Source: Spongiactinospora sp. TRM90649 (GTDB lineage Bacteria; Actinomycetota; Actinomycetes; Streptosporangiales; Streptosporangiaceae). Taken from it: a stretch of DNA of 64,000 bases. The notes beneath the pieces are model-generated. The model was not told the DNA's origin. It ran no database searches and was given only the letters and a program-made list of their open reading frames with translations. How positions within the stretch are numbered: position 1 is the first letter of the stretch; each line of letters begins with the position of its first letter. The stretch is from the NCBI RefSeq assembly GCF_029382225.1, contig NZ_JARLTC010000010.1, forward strand, positions 124,001-188,000, in the 5' to 3' direction. A program made the position numbers and the translations under genes. Positions 9,157-16,741 of the stretch are shown here, piece after piece.

Positions 9157-9693
9157 TCAGGAACGGGTGCGCGACGGCGGGCAGAACGCGTGGACCGAGC
9201 GCAGCGCGCGGGTCGCCGTCTCCAGCCCGCACGCCGCCTCAAGGGCCGTGCCCGCGGCCCACGCCAGCCGGACCAGCAGGTGCTCGTCGGCGTCGTCGAA
9301 CCCGCGTCCGGCCACCCACAGATACGCCTGCCGCCGGGTGGACAGCGGGATCGGTACGGCGAGGAAGCCGGGGGCGTACGCCGACGGATCGCGCGGTAGG
9401 CGTATCGGATCGGAACCGGTCGCCAGCGTCCGCAGGACGCCGCTGCCGGTCAGCCACCGGCCCACGCGCTGCGGGTCGCCCGGCGGCGTCCGCTCCAGCA
9501 CCCGGAAGGCCCGCTCGTCGGCGGGCTCGACCTCGATGAGCCCCGCGTACCGCGTGCCCGCGACCGCGGCGGCGGCCTCGACCAGCCGCCCCACCATGCC
9601 GGCCGAGTCGTGCCCGGAGAAACAGTCGATCAGCGCCCGCAGCGCGTCACCGGCCTCGCCGGGCGCGGTGCGGGTGATTTCCCTAGTGCTCAT
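9157..9693 (-). CDS. GAF-domain-like protein
   Basis: 178 residues from the ATG at 9693, which follows GGGAGGGA. The body reads as a single GAF-type sensor fold: an N-terminal helix (ALRALIDCFSG), then VGRLVEAAAAVAGTRYAGLIEV, a variable loop, FLAVPIPLSTRRQAYLWVAGR and a final helix. No output domain is attached, so it would act through a partner. It is last on the minus strand after the S8, sigma and partner genes, but a 229-bp gap carrying two palindromes suggests its own promoter. Confidence 0.7.
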   Translation of the reverse strand: MSTREITRTAPGEAGDALRALIDCFSGHDSAGMVGRLVEAAAAVAGTRYAGLIEVEPADERAFRVLERTPPGDPQRVGRWLTGSGVLRTLATGSDPIRLPRDPSAYAPGFLAVPIPLSTRRQAYLWVAGRGFDDADEHLLVRLAWAAGTALEAACGLETATRALRSVHAFCPPSRTRS

Positions 9694-9813
9694 GCGAATC
9701 CCTCCCTGCCTGGGAACGCCCGGCGGGGACATGATCCCGCGGGGCGATGCCCGCACTCCCGAGGCCGCGTGCGGCGACGAGCGCACACGCGCATGGGGGT
9801 GTCAGGCGGTGAT

Positions 9814-9836
9814 CGGAGTATCGCCCCATTACTCCG
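9814..9836. promoter_or_regulatory. Inverted repeat CGGAGTA-N9-TACTCCG upstream of GAF gene
   Basis: Perfect 7-bp arms. The GAGTA/TACTC core is the same as in the dyads at 7511 and 12529, but the spacer is 9 rather than 6 bp, so it may be a variant site for the same regulator or a coincidence. It lies about 120-140 bp before the GAF start. Confidence 0.4.
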
Positions 9837-9868
9837 CATTGACCACCAAACGGGCACGACCTCGGCGG

Positions 9869-9884
9869 GTGGGAACGTTCCCAC
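9869..9884. promoter_or_regulatory. 16-bp perfect palindrome GTGGGAACGTTCCCAC
   Basis: A perfect palindrome with a central CG, the usual form of LacI-family operators. It resembles the streptomycete CebR box TGGGAGCGCTCCCA, differing at one position in each half. It sits in the 229-bp gap upstream of the GAF gene. No LacI regulator is encoded in the window. Confidence 0.5.
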
Positions 9885-9922
9885 GGCGTGGCGCCGCGCA
9901 AAGTCCGCGCGGCACACCCATT

Positions 9923-10393
9923 TCAGGGCGTGACCCACTCCGTCACCACGGGGACGTCCGTGCCCTCGGGATGGCAGCACAGGCTGACCGGGCCGTCGCC
10001 CGGCAGCGGGGCCGCGAACCGGCCGAGCCGGTCGGCCCGCACCTTCCGGACGGACTCGCGGCTCCTGATCTCGACCTCCGCCGGGCCGGGCGGTACGAGT
10101 TGCCCGACCAGCCGCCTGGCGGCGCCGGAGCCGGTGATCTCCACCTCGACGCTCAGCGCGCTCGCCTGGAAGGTGAACAGGTGCGGCCGGGAGGAGCCGC
10201 GCACCAGTTCGGCCGCGGCGGATGAGTCGAAGACCAGCTCCGCCAACTCGGCCTCCGCCGTCCGCCAGGCGAAGGACTCGACCGCGATGCGGTACGCCTC
10301 CGGCGGGACGGGATCCATCGCCAAGGCCGCCTCCCGCAGCGCGCGCTCCAGTTCGTCGTGCAGTTCGTCGCCGGGTCCGTCGTGGTGGTCCAA
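9923..10393 (-). CDS. Hypothetical protein downstream of ECF sigma factor
   Basis: 156 residues. The only start supported by spacing is a TTG at 10393 after GGGAGCAGG. The N-terminal half is acidic and helical; the C-terminal half looks like a beta-rich domain (LFTFQASALSVEVEITGSG..., VVTEWVTP). It follows the sigma gene by 48 bp on the same strand. It lacks a membrane segment or zinc motif, so it is not a classical anti-sigma factor, but its position makes it a candidate sigma partner or substrate of the neighbouring proteases. No family recognised. Confidence 0.65.
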   Translation of the reverse strand: MDHHDGPGDELHDELERALREAALAMDPVPPEAYRIAVESFAWRTAEAELAELVFDSSAAAELVRGSSRPHLFTFQASALSVEVEITGSGAARRLVGQLVPPGPAEVEIRSRESVRKVRADRLGRFAAPLPGDGPVSLCCHPEGTDVPVVTEWVTP

Positions 10394-10441
10394 CCGCCTG
10401 CTCCCTCGCTCACTCGCGCCCGCCAGGGCGCCGCTCGCCCC

Positions 10442-11035
10442 TCATGCGTCCCCGGGGCCTCCGGCCGCGTCCGTTATGCCGCGCGCGGCGAGCAGTACCC
10501 GCAGCTTGGTCAGGCAGCGGGCCCTGGTCGGGCCGATGCTGCCGACCGGCATCCCGAGCGCCTCGGCCGCGGCCGCGTATCCGGGGGAGGGGTCGGCGAT
10601 CAGCACCCGCAGCAGCCGCCTGCAGCGCTCAGGGAGCGCCTGGAAGGCCAGCCAGAGCTGGGCGGTGCGGGCGTCGGCCTCCGCCGCGGCCTCCGTCTCC
10701 AGCGCCACCACCTCGGGCGAGCGGTCGTCGGTGGTCTCCAGGGCCTGCGGGTCTCCGGTCGGGCGCAGCCGCCCGCCACGGCGCAGCGCGCGCAGCGCCT
10801 CGTTCCGCGCGGTCGCGGCCAGCCAGGCCCCGACGCGGTCGGGGTCCTTGATCCGGGCGATGTGCTCGGCGAGGCGCAGCCAGGTCACCTGGAACACCTC
10901 TTCGGCGTCGCCGCCGCCGAGCCCGTATCCTCTGGCCACCGCCCAGACCAGCCCCTGGTAGCGGTCGACCAGCGCACGCCAGGCGTCCGCGTCGCCGCCG
11001 GCGGCGGCCAGCACGGGATGCGGCTCAGCCGTCAC
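10442..11035 (-). CDS. ECF-type RNA polymerase sigma factor
   Basis: 197 residues from the GTG at 11035, preferred over the GTG at 11077 because GAGGGGG precedes it at good spacing. Region 2 is clear (WRALVDRYQGLVWAVARGYG, then DAEEVFQVTWLRLAEH and RVGAWLAATARNEALRALRR). Region 4 is present but divergent: LWLAFQALPERCRRLLRVLI followed by SPGYAAAAEALGMPVGSIGPTRARCLTKLRVLL, which fits the SIGPTRxRCLxKLR recognition helix. No anti-sigma gene adjoins. It lies 60 bp downstream of the S8 protease gene on the same strand, so the two are probably co-transcribed. Confidence 0.92.
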   Translation of the reverse strand: MTAEPHPVLAAAGGDADAWRALVDRYQGLVWAVARGYGLGGGDAEEVFQVTWLRLAEHIARIKDPDRVGAWLAATARNEALRALRRGGRLRPTGDPQALETTDDRSPEVVALETEAAAEADARTAQLWLAFQALPERCRRLLRVLIADPSPGYAAAAEALGMPVGSIGPTRARCLTKLRVLLAARGITDAAGGPGDA

Positions 11036-11095
11036 CGCGCACCCCCTCGGGCGGCGCGGATCGGGTCTTGTGGTCACTGTGGCCGTTGCCGCGCG

Positions 11096-12466
11096 CTAGA
11101 CGATCTCGTTGTCGGCCGTCAGCACGGCGGGCAGCGGCCCGGCTCCGGCCTGGGAGCGGGCGAAGGCCATCACGTCGGACGTCGCCTGACGCGCGGTCTG
11201 GCCCGTGCGGGCCATCCGCCTGGCGATCAGTCCGGCGACCAGCGGTGTGGCGAACGAGGTGCCGCTCCACCGCGCCAGATCTCCGTTGAAGCAGCGCGTC
11301 TCACCCTTTCCGGGAGTCAGTGCGTCGCTGGTGCAGATCTCCGAGGGTGCGTGCCGGTGGCGATAGTGGCCGTCGGGGAAGACGTTGACGAGTTTCTCCC
11401 CCGAAGCGTAGACCTTCACCCAGGGTCCGTGATTGCTGAAACAGGCCCGCCTCGGCGGCTGGGCCTGGGCGAGCGCCCCGACCGACAGCACCGACTCGAA
11501 GTCGGCGGCGAAGCCCGCGGGCCACAGCGGCTCGGTGGACGCGTTGTTGCCCGCCGCGGCGACCAGCAGCGGCGCCCCGGTGCGCCGGAAGCTCTCCTCG
11601 ATCCGCCGGATGATCGCGGTCATGCCGGGCGGCGGCAGCGCGTTCCTGGTGGTCGTGCCCGCCGACAGGCTGATGATGTCGGGGACGGGCCCGGGGCCTG
11701 CGGCGCGCGCCAGCCCGCCGTACAGGTCCCACTCGGTGACCGCGCCGCCGAACCGCAGGTCGTTGGCCACGTAGATGTCCGCGCTCGGGGCCAGGCAGCC
11801 CACGATCCCGCCGATGAACGTGCCGTGCCCGACGTACAGCGGGATGTCCTCCGGGTCGAACGGCAGTCTCGGCCCTCCGTCGATGCCCTGGACCCACACC
11901 CCGCCGCCGGAAAGGGCGGTGGGCAGCTTCTCGTGGTCGGGCACCAGGCCGGTGTCGACCACGCGCACCGACACCGGGTGCGGCCCGCTGGCGGCGAGCG
12001 GCGCGGGGTAGGGGACGGCGGTCCGCATGGGGATCGGCTCGTCCTCCGGGCACAGGTAGACCCCGGCGATGGTCAGGACGTGGTTCGGGGTGACCATCGG
12101 CTGCTCGCGGTTCTCCGGCATCCGCTCGTCCACCTCGTCCAGCAGGCGCGGCACCGTGAGCCCGGACGAGGACTCGACGCGGTAGCGGGCCACCGGCGCG
12201 TCGGGCGGGCCGTCGGACAGGGCCGCCCCGTCACCGGTGGGCACCAGGGCGTCCACGCCCGGAATGCCGGAGATCACGCTGGTCAGCCGTGCCCGCCGGG
12301 CGGTGTCCTCCTCGGCGACCAGCACGTGATCGGCCTCGTACACATAGGAAGGCGACCGGTGGTCCGGCGGGTCGAAGTCGATCGAACGGCCGGAGAACAG
12401 CATCTGCTCCCGGACGAACGCGAACTGCGTCAGGAACTTCTCGGGCTGGAATGCCGGTTCGGACAT
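11096..12466 (-). CDS. Cytosolic subtilisin-like (S8) serine protease of the CHAT locus
   Basis: 456 residues. The catalytic triad is complete: Asp171 (VVDTGL), His214 (GHGTF), oxyanion Asn307 (AAGNN), Ser404 (SGTSFATP). There is no signal peptide or membrane segment, so unlike most S8 enzymes it should act in the cytoplasm. The first 160 residues are not an I9 propeptide I recognise and may be a regulatory domain. It is divergent from the TPR-CHAT gene, with the dyad at 12529-12548 between them, and is followed by the sigma gene. A role in proteolytic control of the sigma factor or in a conflict response is inferred from context. Confidence 0.92.
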   Translation of the reverse strand: MSEPAFQPEKFLTQFAFVREQMLFSGRSIDFDPPDHRSPSYVYEADHVLVAEEDTARRARLTSVISGIPGVDALVPTGDGAALSDGPPDAPVARYRVESSSGLTVPRLLDEVDERMPENREQPMVTPNHVLTIAGVYLCPEDEPIPMRTAVPYPAPLAASGPHPVSVRVVDTGLVPDHEKLPTALSGGGVWVQGIDGGPRLPFDPEDIPLYVGHGTFIGGIVGCLAPSADIYVANDLRFGGAVTEWDLYGGLARAAGPGPVPDIISLSAGTTTRNALPPPGMTAIIRRIEESFRRTGAPLLVAAAGNNASTEPLWPAGFAADFESVLSVGALAQAQPPRRACFSNHGPWVKVYASGEKLVNVFPDGHYRHRHAPSEICTSDALTPGKGETRCFNGDLARWSGTSFATPLVAGLIARRMARTGQTARQATSDVMAFARSQAGAGPLPAVLTADNEIV

Positions 12467-12528
12467 GGCGCCGCCTTGGTATGGACGAGAGGGTGCTACC
12501 AGACTCTGATCCGTGAGAACCGCCGTGC

Positions 12529-12548
12529 ATGAGTACGTCTCTACTCAT
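12529..12548. promoter_or_regulatory. 20-bp dyad ATGAGTA-N6-TACTCAT between S8 and CHAT genes
   Basis: Both 7-bp arms are identical to those of the dyad at 7511-7530 and the 6-bp spacer length is conserved while its sequence is not (CGTCTC here). It lies 41 bp before the CHAT start and 62 bp before the S8 start, so one bound dimer could control both. TACTCAT fits the TACYYMT half-site of NarL/FixJ-type regulators, although those are usually arranged in the opposite orientation. Confidence 0.62.
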
Positions 12549-12589
12549 TTACCTCCGATCTACCCGCTGCGGCGCGGGTGAGCCCCCAG

Positions 12590-15214
12590 ATGGCCGACGA
12601 CACGGCGGAGGACACCGCCGCGCTGTACCTGCTTCCGCTGGCGCTCTCGCGTCCTCGCGAGGCCCTGGCGGCGGCGGAGGCCGTGCTCGCGGCCGGGCCC
12701 GCACCGTACGCGGCGTCCGTCGCCCGCCAGGCGCGGGGGATCGTGCTGCGGGAGTTCGGCGACACCTCGGCCGCCGTGCGGGAGCTGCGCGCGGCCCTGC
12801 GGCTGGCGCGCCGGTCGGGACGGCCCGGGCGGGAGGCCGACGTCCTCGCCACCCTCGGGGTCGCCCTGACCCAGGCGGGCCGGACCGCGCCCGGCCTGGC
12901 CGCCCTGGACGCCGCGGTCGCGCTGTCCGGCGGCCCGGACGCAGGGCGGATCCTGCTGCGCAGGGGCGGCGCGCTGAGCATCGTGGGCCGTCACCGGGCC
13001 GCCCTGGACGACCTGACCGCCGCCGCCGGTCTGCTGCGCCGCGCGGGCGACGACCTGTGGGCGGCGCGGGCCCTCACCGCGCGGGCGATGGCCAACCTGG
13101 CCCTCGGCGCGGCCGAGGCGTCCGACGCCGACCTGCGGGAGGCCGAGGAGCTGTTCGCGCGTACAGACCAGCGGCTGGAACGCGCGATGGCCGTGCACAA
13201 CCGGGGGCTGCTCGCCGCCCGGCTGGGCGACCTGCCGCTCGCGCTGACCCGCTACGACGAGGCGAGGGAGCGGTTCCGCGCGCTCGCCCTGCCCACCCCC
13301 GAGCTGCGCCTCGACCGCTGCCGCACGCTGCTGGCCGCCGGGCTGTACCAGGACGCGCTGGCCGAGGCCGAGCGCGGCATCGGCGAACTCGACCGCATCC
13401 GCGGCCAGCGCACCCGCAGGGCCGAGCTGTACCTGGCCGCCGCGCGGGCGGCGCTCGCGCTCGGCGACCACGAGGCGGCGCGGGAGCGCGCGGGGGCGGC
13501 GGCCAGGATGTCCGCCGCCCAGCGGCGCGAGTGGTGGCACGCCCACGCCCGGCTCGTGGTCCTCGCCTCCGAGCTGGCCGCGGGCCGGGCCACCGCCCGG
13601 CTCGTACGGCAGGCCGCCCGCGTCGCCGCCCGCCTGGCCGACCTGGGATCCCCCGACGCGGTCCAGGGCCACCTGCTCGCCGGACGCGCCGCGCTGGCCC
13701 TCGGACGCCCCGGCGAGGCCGCCCCCCACCTGGAACGGGCGGCCCGCGTCCGGCGGCGCGGCCCTGCCCTGGTCCGCACGGGCGGCTGGCTCGCAGAGGC
13801 CCTGCGCGCCGAGGCCGCGGGCGACCGGCGCAGGCTGCTGCGCGCCTGCCGCCGCGGCCTCGACCTGCTCGACGAGCACCGGATCACGCTCGGGGCCACC
13901 GAGATGCGCGCCCAGGCGACCGCCCACGGGGCCGAGCTGGCCAGGCTGGCCCAGCGGGCCGCGCTGCGCGGCGGGCGGGGCAGGGACCTGCTGGCCTGGA
14001 GCGAGCGCTGGCGGGCCACGGCGCTGACGCCGCCCGCCGTACGGCCCGCCGCGGACCGGGCGCTGACCCGCGACCTGGCCGCGCTGCGGGAGATCGCGGG
14101 CCTCGTCGAACGGTCGGACGGCGCGCCCGCGCTGGAACGCCGCCGCGCCGAGCTGGAACAGCGGATCAGGGGCCGGGTCCTGCGCACCTCGGGCGGCCCC
14201 GGCCCGGCGCCGCCCGGACGGCTGGACGCCGGTGAACTGCTCGCGCGGCTGGGGGAGACGTCCCCGGCGACCACGCTGGTGGAGATCGCCGAGGTGGACG
14301 GCGAGCTGCACGTGCTGGTCTGCGGCGAGGGCAGGGTGGTCAGGCGGCGCGGGGGAGCCCTGGCGGAGGCGGTCACCGAGGTCGAGTACGCCAGGTCCGG
14401 CCTGCGGCGCATGGCGTTCGCCTGCTCCGCCGACCCCAAGGCCGCCGCGGACGGCGTGCGCCGCACCGCGCTCCGCCTGCAGCGGGCCGTCCTCGGCGAC
14501 GCCGTGCCCCACCTGGGCGACGGGTCGCTCGTCGTCGTGCCGCCGAGCAGGCTGCACGGTGTCCCCTGGGCGCTGCTGCCCGCGCTGGCGGACCGCGCCG
14601 TGTGCGCGGCGCCCTCGGCGGGCGCGTGGCTGCGCGCCCGCGCGACCGCCCCGCCGTCCGGCGGCGGCGTGGTCTTCGTGCGCGGCCCCGGGATGCGCGG
14701 CGGCGGCGCGGAGGTCCCCCTCGTCACCCCGCTCTACGACGGGGCCCTCATCCTGCGCGACGGCACCGCCACCGCCGACCGCGTCCTTTCCGCCCTGGAC
14801 GGCGGGCGCCTGGCCCACGTGGCCGCGCACGGCGACTTCCGCGCCGACAACCCGCTGTTCTCCTCGCTCATCCTCGACGACGGCCCGCTCACCGTCTGCG
14901 ACCTGGAACGCCTGCGCCGCGCGCCGTACCACCTGGTCCTGCCGAGCTGCGACTCCGGGCAGCTCGTCCCCGCCGGGGCGGACGAGCTGCTGGGCCTGGC
15001 GGCGGCGCTGCTGCCGCTCGGCACGGCCGGGATCGTCGCGGGCCTGGTGCCCGTCAACGACGAGGCCACCGCGCGCCTCATGGTCGTCCTGCACCGCGCC
15101 CTGGCCGCCGGGGAGCCGCTCGCCGGGGCGCTGCGCACCGCCCGCCTGACCCTCGCGGACGACCCGCTGGACTGGGCCACGGGCGCGTCCTTCGCCGCCA
15201 TCGGCGCGGGCTGA
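12590..15214 (+). CDS. TPR-CHAT protein: helical repeats fused to a caspase-like CHAT protease domain
   Basis: 874 residues from the ATG at 12590; an in-frame GTG at 12578 is an alternative and neither has a good ribosome site. About the first 500 residues are TPR-like helical repeats rich in Ala/Leu/Arg (e.g. AAVRELRAALRLARRSGRPG). The C-terminal 330 residues are a CHAT domain of the caspase/separase superfamily, with catalytic His747 (HVAAHGDF) and Cys787 (LPSCDSG), followed by the family's GTAGIVAGL and NDEATARLM stretch. No membrane segment. The architecture matches TPR-CHAT proteases such as Csx29 of type III-E CRISPR systems, but no CRISPR genes are present. The adjacent S8 protease and sigma factor suggest a proteolytic signalling module. 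Confidence 0.92.
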   Translation: MADDTAEDTAALYLLPLALSRPREALAAAEAVLAAGPAPYAASVARQARGIVLREFGDTSAAVRELRAALRLARRSGRPGREADVLATLGVALTQAGRTAPGLAALDAAVALSGGPDAGRILLRRGGALSIVGRHRAALDDLTAAAGLLRRAGDDLWAARALTARAMANLALGAAEASDADLREAEELFARTDQRLERAMAVHNRGLLAARLGDLPLALTRYDEARERFRALALPTPELRLDRCRTLLAAGLYQDALAEAERGIGELDRIRGQRTRRAELYLAAARAALALGDHEAARERAGAAARMSAAQRREWWHAHARLVVLASELAAGRATARLVRQAARVAARLADLGSPDAVQGHLLAGRAALALGRPGEAAPHLERAARVRRRGPALVRTGGWLAEALRAEAAGDRRRLLRACRRGLDLLDEHRITLGATEMRAQATAHGAELARLAQRAALRGGRGRDLLAWSERWRATALTPPAVRPAADRALTRDLAALREIAGLVERSDGAPALERRRAELEQRIRGRVLRTSGGPGPAPPGRLDAGELLARLGETSPATTLVEIAEVDGELHVLVCGEGRVVRRRGGALAEAVTEVEYARSGLRRMAFACSADPKAAADGVRRTALRLQRAVLGDAVPHLGDGSLVVVPPSRLHGVPWALLPALADRAVCAAPSAGAWLRARATAPPSGGGVVFVRGPGMRGGGAEVPLVTPLYDGALILRDGTATADRVLSALDGGRLAHVAAHGDFRADNPLFSSLILDDGPLTVCDLERLRRAPYHLVLPSCDSGQLVPAGADELLGLAAALLPLGTAGIVAGLVPVNDEATARLMVVLHRALAAGEPLAGALRTARLTLADDPLDWATGASFAAIGAG

Positions 15215-15344
15215 GGCTCCGCCCGGATCGCCGCGATGCGGATCCGGCATGTATCAGGACGCGGCATGTATCAGGTGCGGGCCGGGCGGCTCATGTCCGT
15301 GCGAGGGGATCGGCGGAGAAGCGGATGAAGGGGAGTCGGTGGCG

Positions 15345-15542
15345 ATGAGCATGACGTCGCTGGAGTCGTCGGGGGCGCCGGCGGACCCGCGCCCCCGTTC
15401 GTGGGAGCTGTGGGTGCGGAGCCGGGGCGCCGAGGTCGTGGTGATGATGCGTGTCGGACGTCAGGTCTCCGAGCTGAGCCTCAGCGGCGAGGGCGACGTG
15501 CTCGGCGCGCTCGGGGAGGTGCTCGGAGCCCTCGGCCGCTGA
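15345..15542 (+). CDS. Small hypothetical protein after the CHAT gene
   Basis: 65 residues from the ATG at 15345, which is 9 bp after AAGGGGAG; a GTG at 15339 in frame is less well spaced. The body looks like a compact beta-beta-alpha unit (SWELWVRSRGAEVVVMMRVG, then LSLSGEGDVLGALGEVLGALG). It begins 130 bp after the CHAT stop. No family recognised; position alone makes it a possible regulator or substrate in the CHAT system. Confidence 0.55.
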   Translation: MSMTSLESSGAPADPRPRSWELWVRSRGAEVVVMMRVGRQVSELSLSGEGDVLGALGEVLGALGR

Positions 15543-15571
15543 CCGGTGGGCCCCTTGCTCGGGGCGCCGTC

Positions 15572-16669
15572 TCAACGGCGCAGCAGGGCCCACTGCAGGT
15601 CGTCCTGGCGGGTGCCGCCGGGGCCGGGCAGCAGGCCGCGGATCAGCGCCTCGGGCGTGAAACCGGCCCGCTGAAGGACGGCCTGGGAGGCGCGGTTGTC
15701 CGGGTTGGTGCCCGCCACGATCCTGCGCAGCCCGGTCTTGCCGAAGGCCCACGAGACCAGCAGGTTCACCGCGCGCGTGGCCAGCCCCTTGCCCCGGTGG
15801 GGGGCCACGAGGGAGTAGCCGAGCATGGCCTGGCCGATCACCGGCACGACGTCCATGAGCTGGATGTGCCCGGCGAACTCGTCCGTGACCGCGTCGCGGA
15901 CGGCCAGCTCGGCCCGCTGCCCGGAGAGCCACCACGTGATCGTCATCCGGCAGCGCGCGGCGATCTCCTCCGGCGGCGGGCTCTGCGGCGGCACGTGGTA
16001 CTTGAGCACCTCGGGGTCGGACATCATCGCGTGGAAGTCGGCGGCGTCGTGCGGCGCGATGGGCGTCAGCCGCACCACGCCGTCGGTGATCTCGTCGTCG
16101 GCCGGATAGGGCAGGAAGGGCCGGACCGGCAGGCCCGGGTCGTCCGACAGCCTGGAGAAGGCGACCATGTCGTAGTACCTGCCGTCGCGGCGGCGCTCGC
16201 TGGCGCGCCTGACGCCCTCCCGCTGGAACCCGGCGGCCCCGGCCACCCGCTGGCTGGCCAGGTTCTGCAGGTCGGCCAGCAGTTCCACCCGCCGCACGTC
16301 CCGGGCGAAGGCCCACTCCGTAAGCGCCCGCGTGGCTGCGGTGGCGAGGCCCCTGCCCCGCGCCCACGGCGCGACCAGGTAGCCGATCTCCCGGTTGCCG
16401 TGCGGGTCGGGCCGCTTGAGGCCGATGTTGCCCAGCCAGTCGCCGGACGCCGGGTCGGCGATGGTGAAGAACGCCCCTCCGCGGCGCCACTCCTCGGATG
16501 CCGTCGAGAGGTACGCCACCGCGTCGTCGCGGGTGTAGGGCACGGGCACCGACGGGATGAACCGGGTGATCATCGGGTCGGTGCAGGCTCGGGCGATGGC
16601 GTCGGCGTCCTGTTCGCCGGGGGGACGCAGTTCGGCGCGCCCGGCGGGAATCACTTCGGGGGTGAACAT
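15572..16669 (-). CDS. Tandem GNAT acetyltransferase
   Basis: 365 residues carrying two GNAT-family domains. The first (about 1-180) has the acetyl-CoA loop ARGRGLAT; the second (about 195-365) has APHRGKGLAT. Each shows the RimJ/RimL-like ending ENxASQRVAxxAGF (NLASQRVAGAAGF; NRASQAVLQRAGF). It should transfer acetyl from acetyl-CoA to an N-terminus or small molecule; the substrate is unknown. Divergent from trmI. Confidence 0.88.
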   Translation of the reverse strand: MFTPEVIPAGRAELRPPGEQDADAIARACTDPMITRFIPSVPVPYTRDDAVAYLSTASEEWRRGGAFFTIADPASGDWLGNIGLKRPDPHGNREIGYLVAPWARGRGLATAATRALTEWAFARDVRRVELLADLQNLASQRVAGAAGFQREGVRRASERRRDGRYYDMVAFSRLSDDPGLPVRPFLPYPADDEITDGVVRLTPIAPHDAADFHAMMSDPEVLKYHVPPQSPPPEEIAARCRMTITWWLSGQRAELAVRDAVTDEFAGHIQLMDVVPVIGQAMLGYSLVAPHRGKGLATRAVNLLVSWAFGKTGLRRIVAGTNPDNRASQAVLQRAGFTPEALIRGLLPGPGGTRQDDLQWALLRR

Positions 16670-16728
16670 GTCCCTTTGCTACCAGGATGGGGCGCGCTCG
16701 TGCGAATCATTTGCGCCCGCCGCGGCTA

Positions 16729-16734
16729 TACCCT
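16729..16734 (+). promoter_or_regulatory. Leaderless promoter -10 (TACCCT) for trmI
   Basis: TAnnnT box 7 nt before the ATG at 16742, with no ribosome site, the layout expected for a leaderless transcript. Confidence 0.5.
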
Positions 16735-16741
16735 TTCCGGC

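Noticed and set aside
9923..11035. Sigma factor plus the next ORF as a classic sigma/anti-sigma pair
   Set aside because: The ORF has no membrane helix and no HxxxCxxC zinc motif, so anti-sigma identity is not supported; kept as unknown partner.
12590..15214. CHAT protein as part of a type III-E CRISPR system
   Set aside because: No gRAMP/Cas7-11 gene, Csx30/31 or repeat array is present in the window.
12560..15250. Very long open frame on the minus strand opposite the CHAT gene
   Set aside because: Its codons mirror the high third-position GC of the CHAT gene; no start signal, and the product is low-complexity Gly/Gln/Arg sequence.
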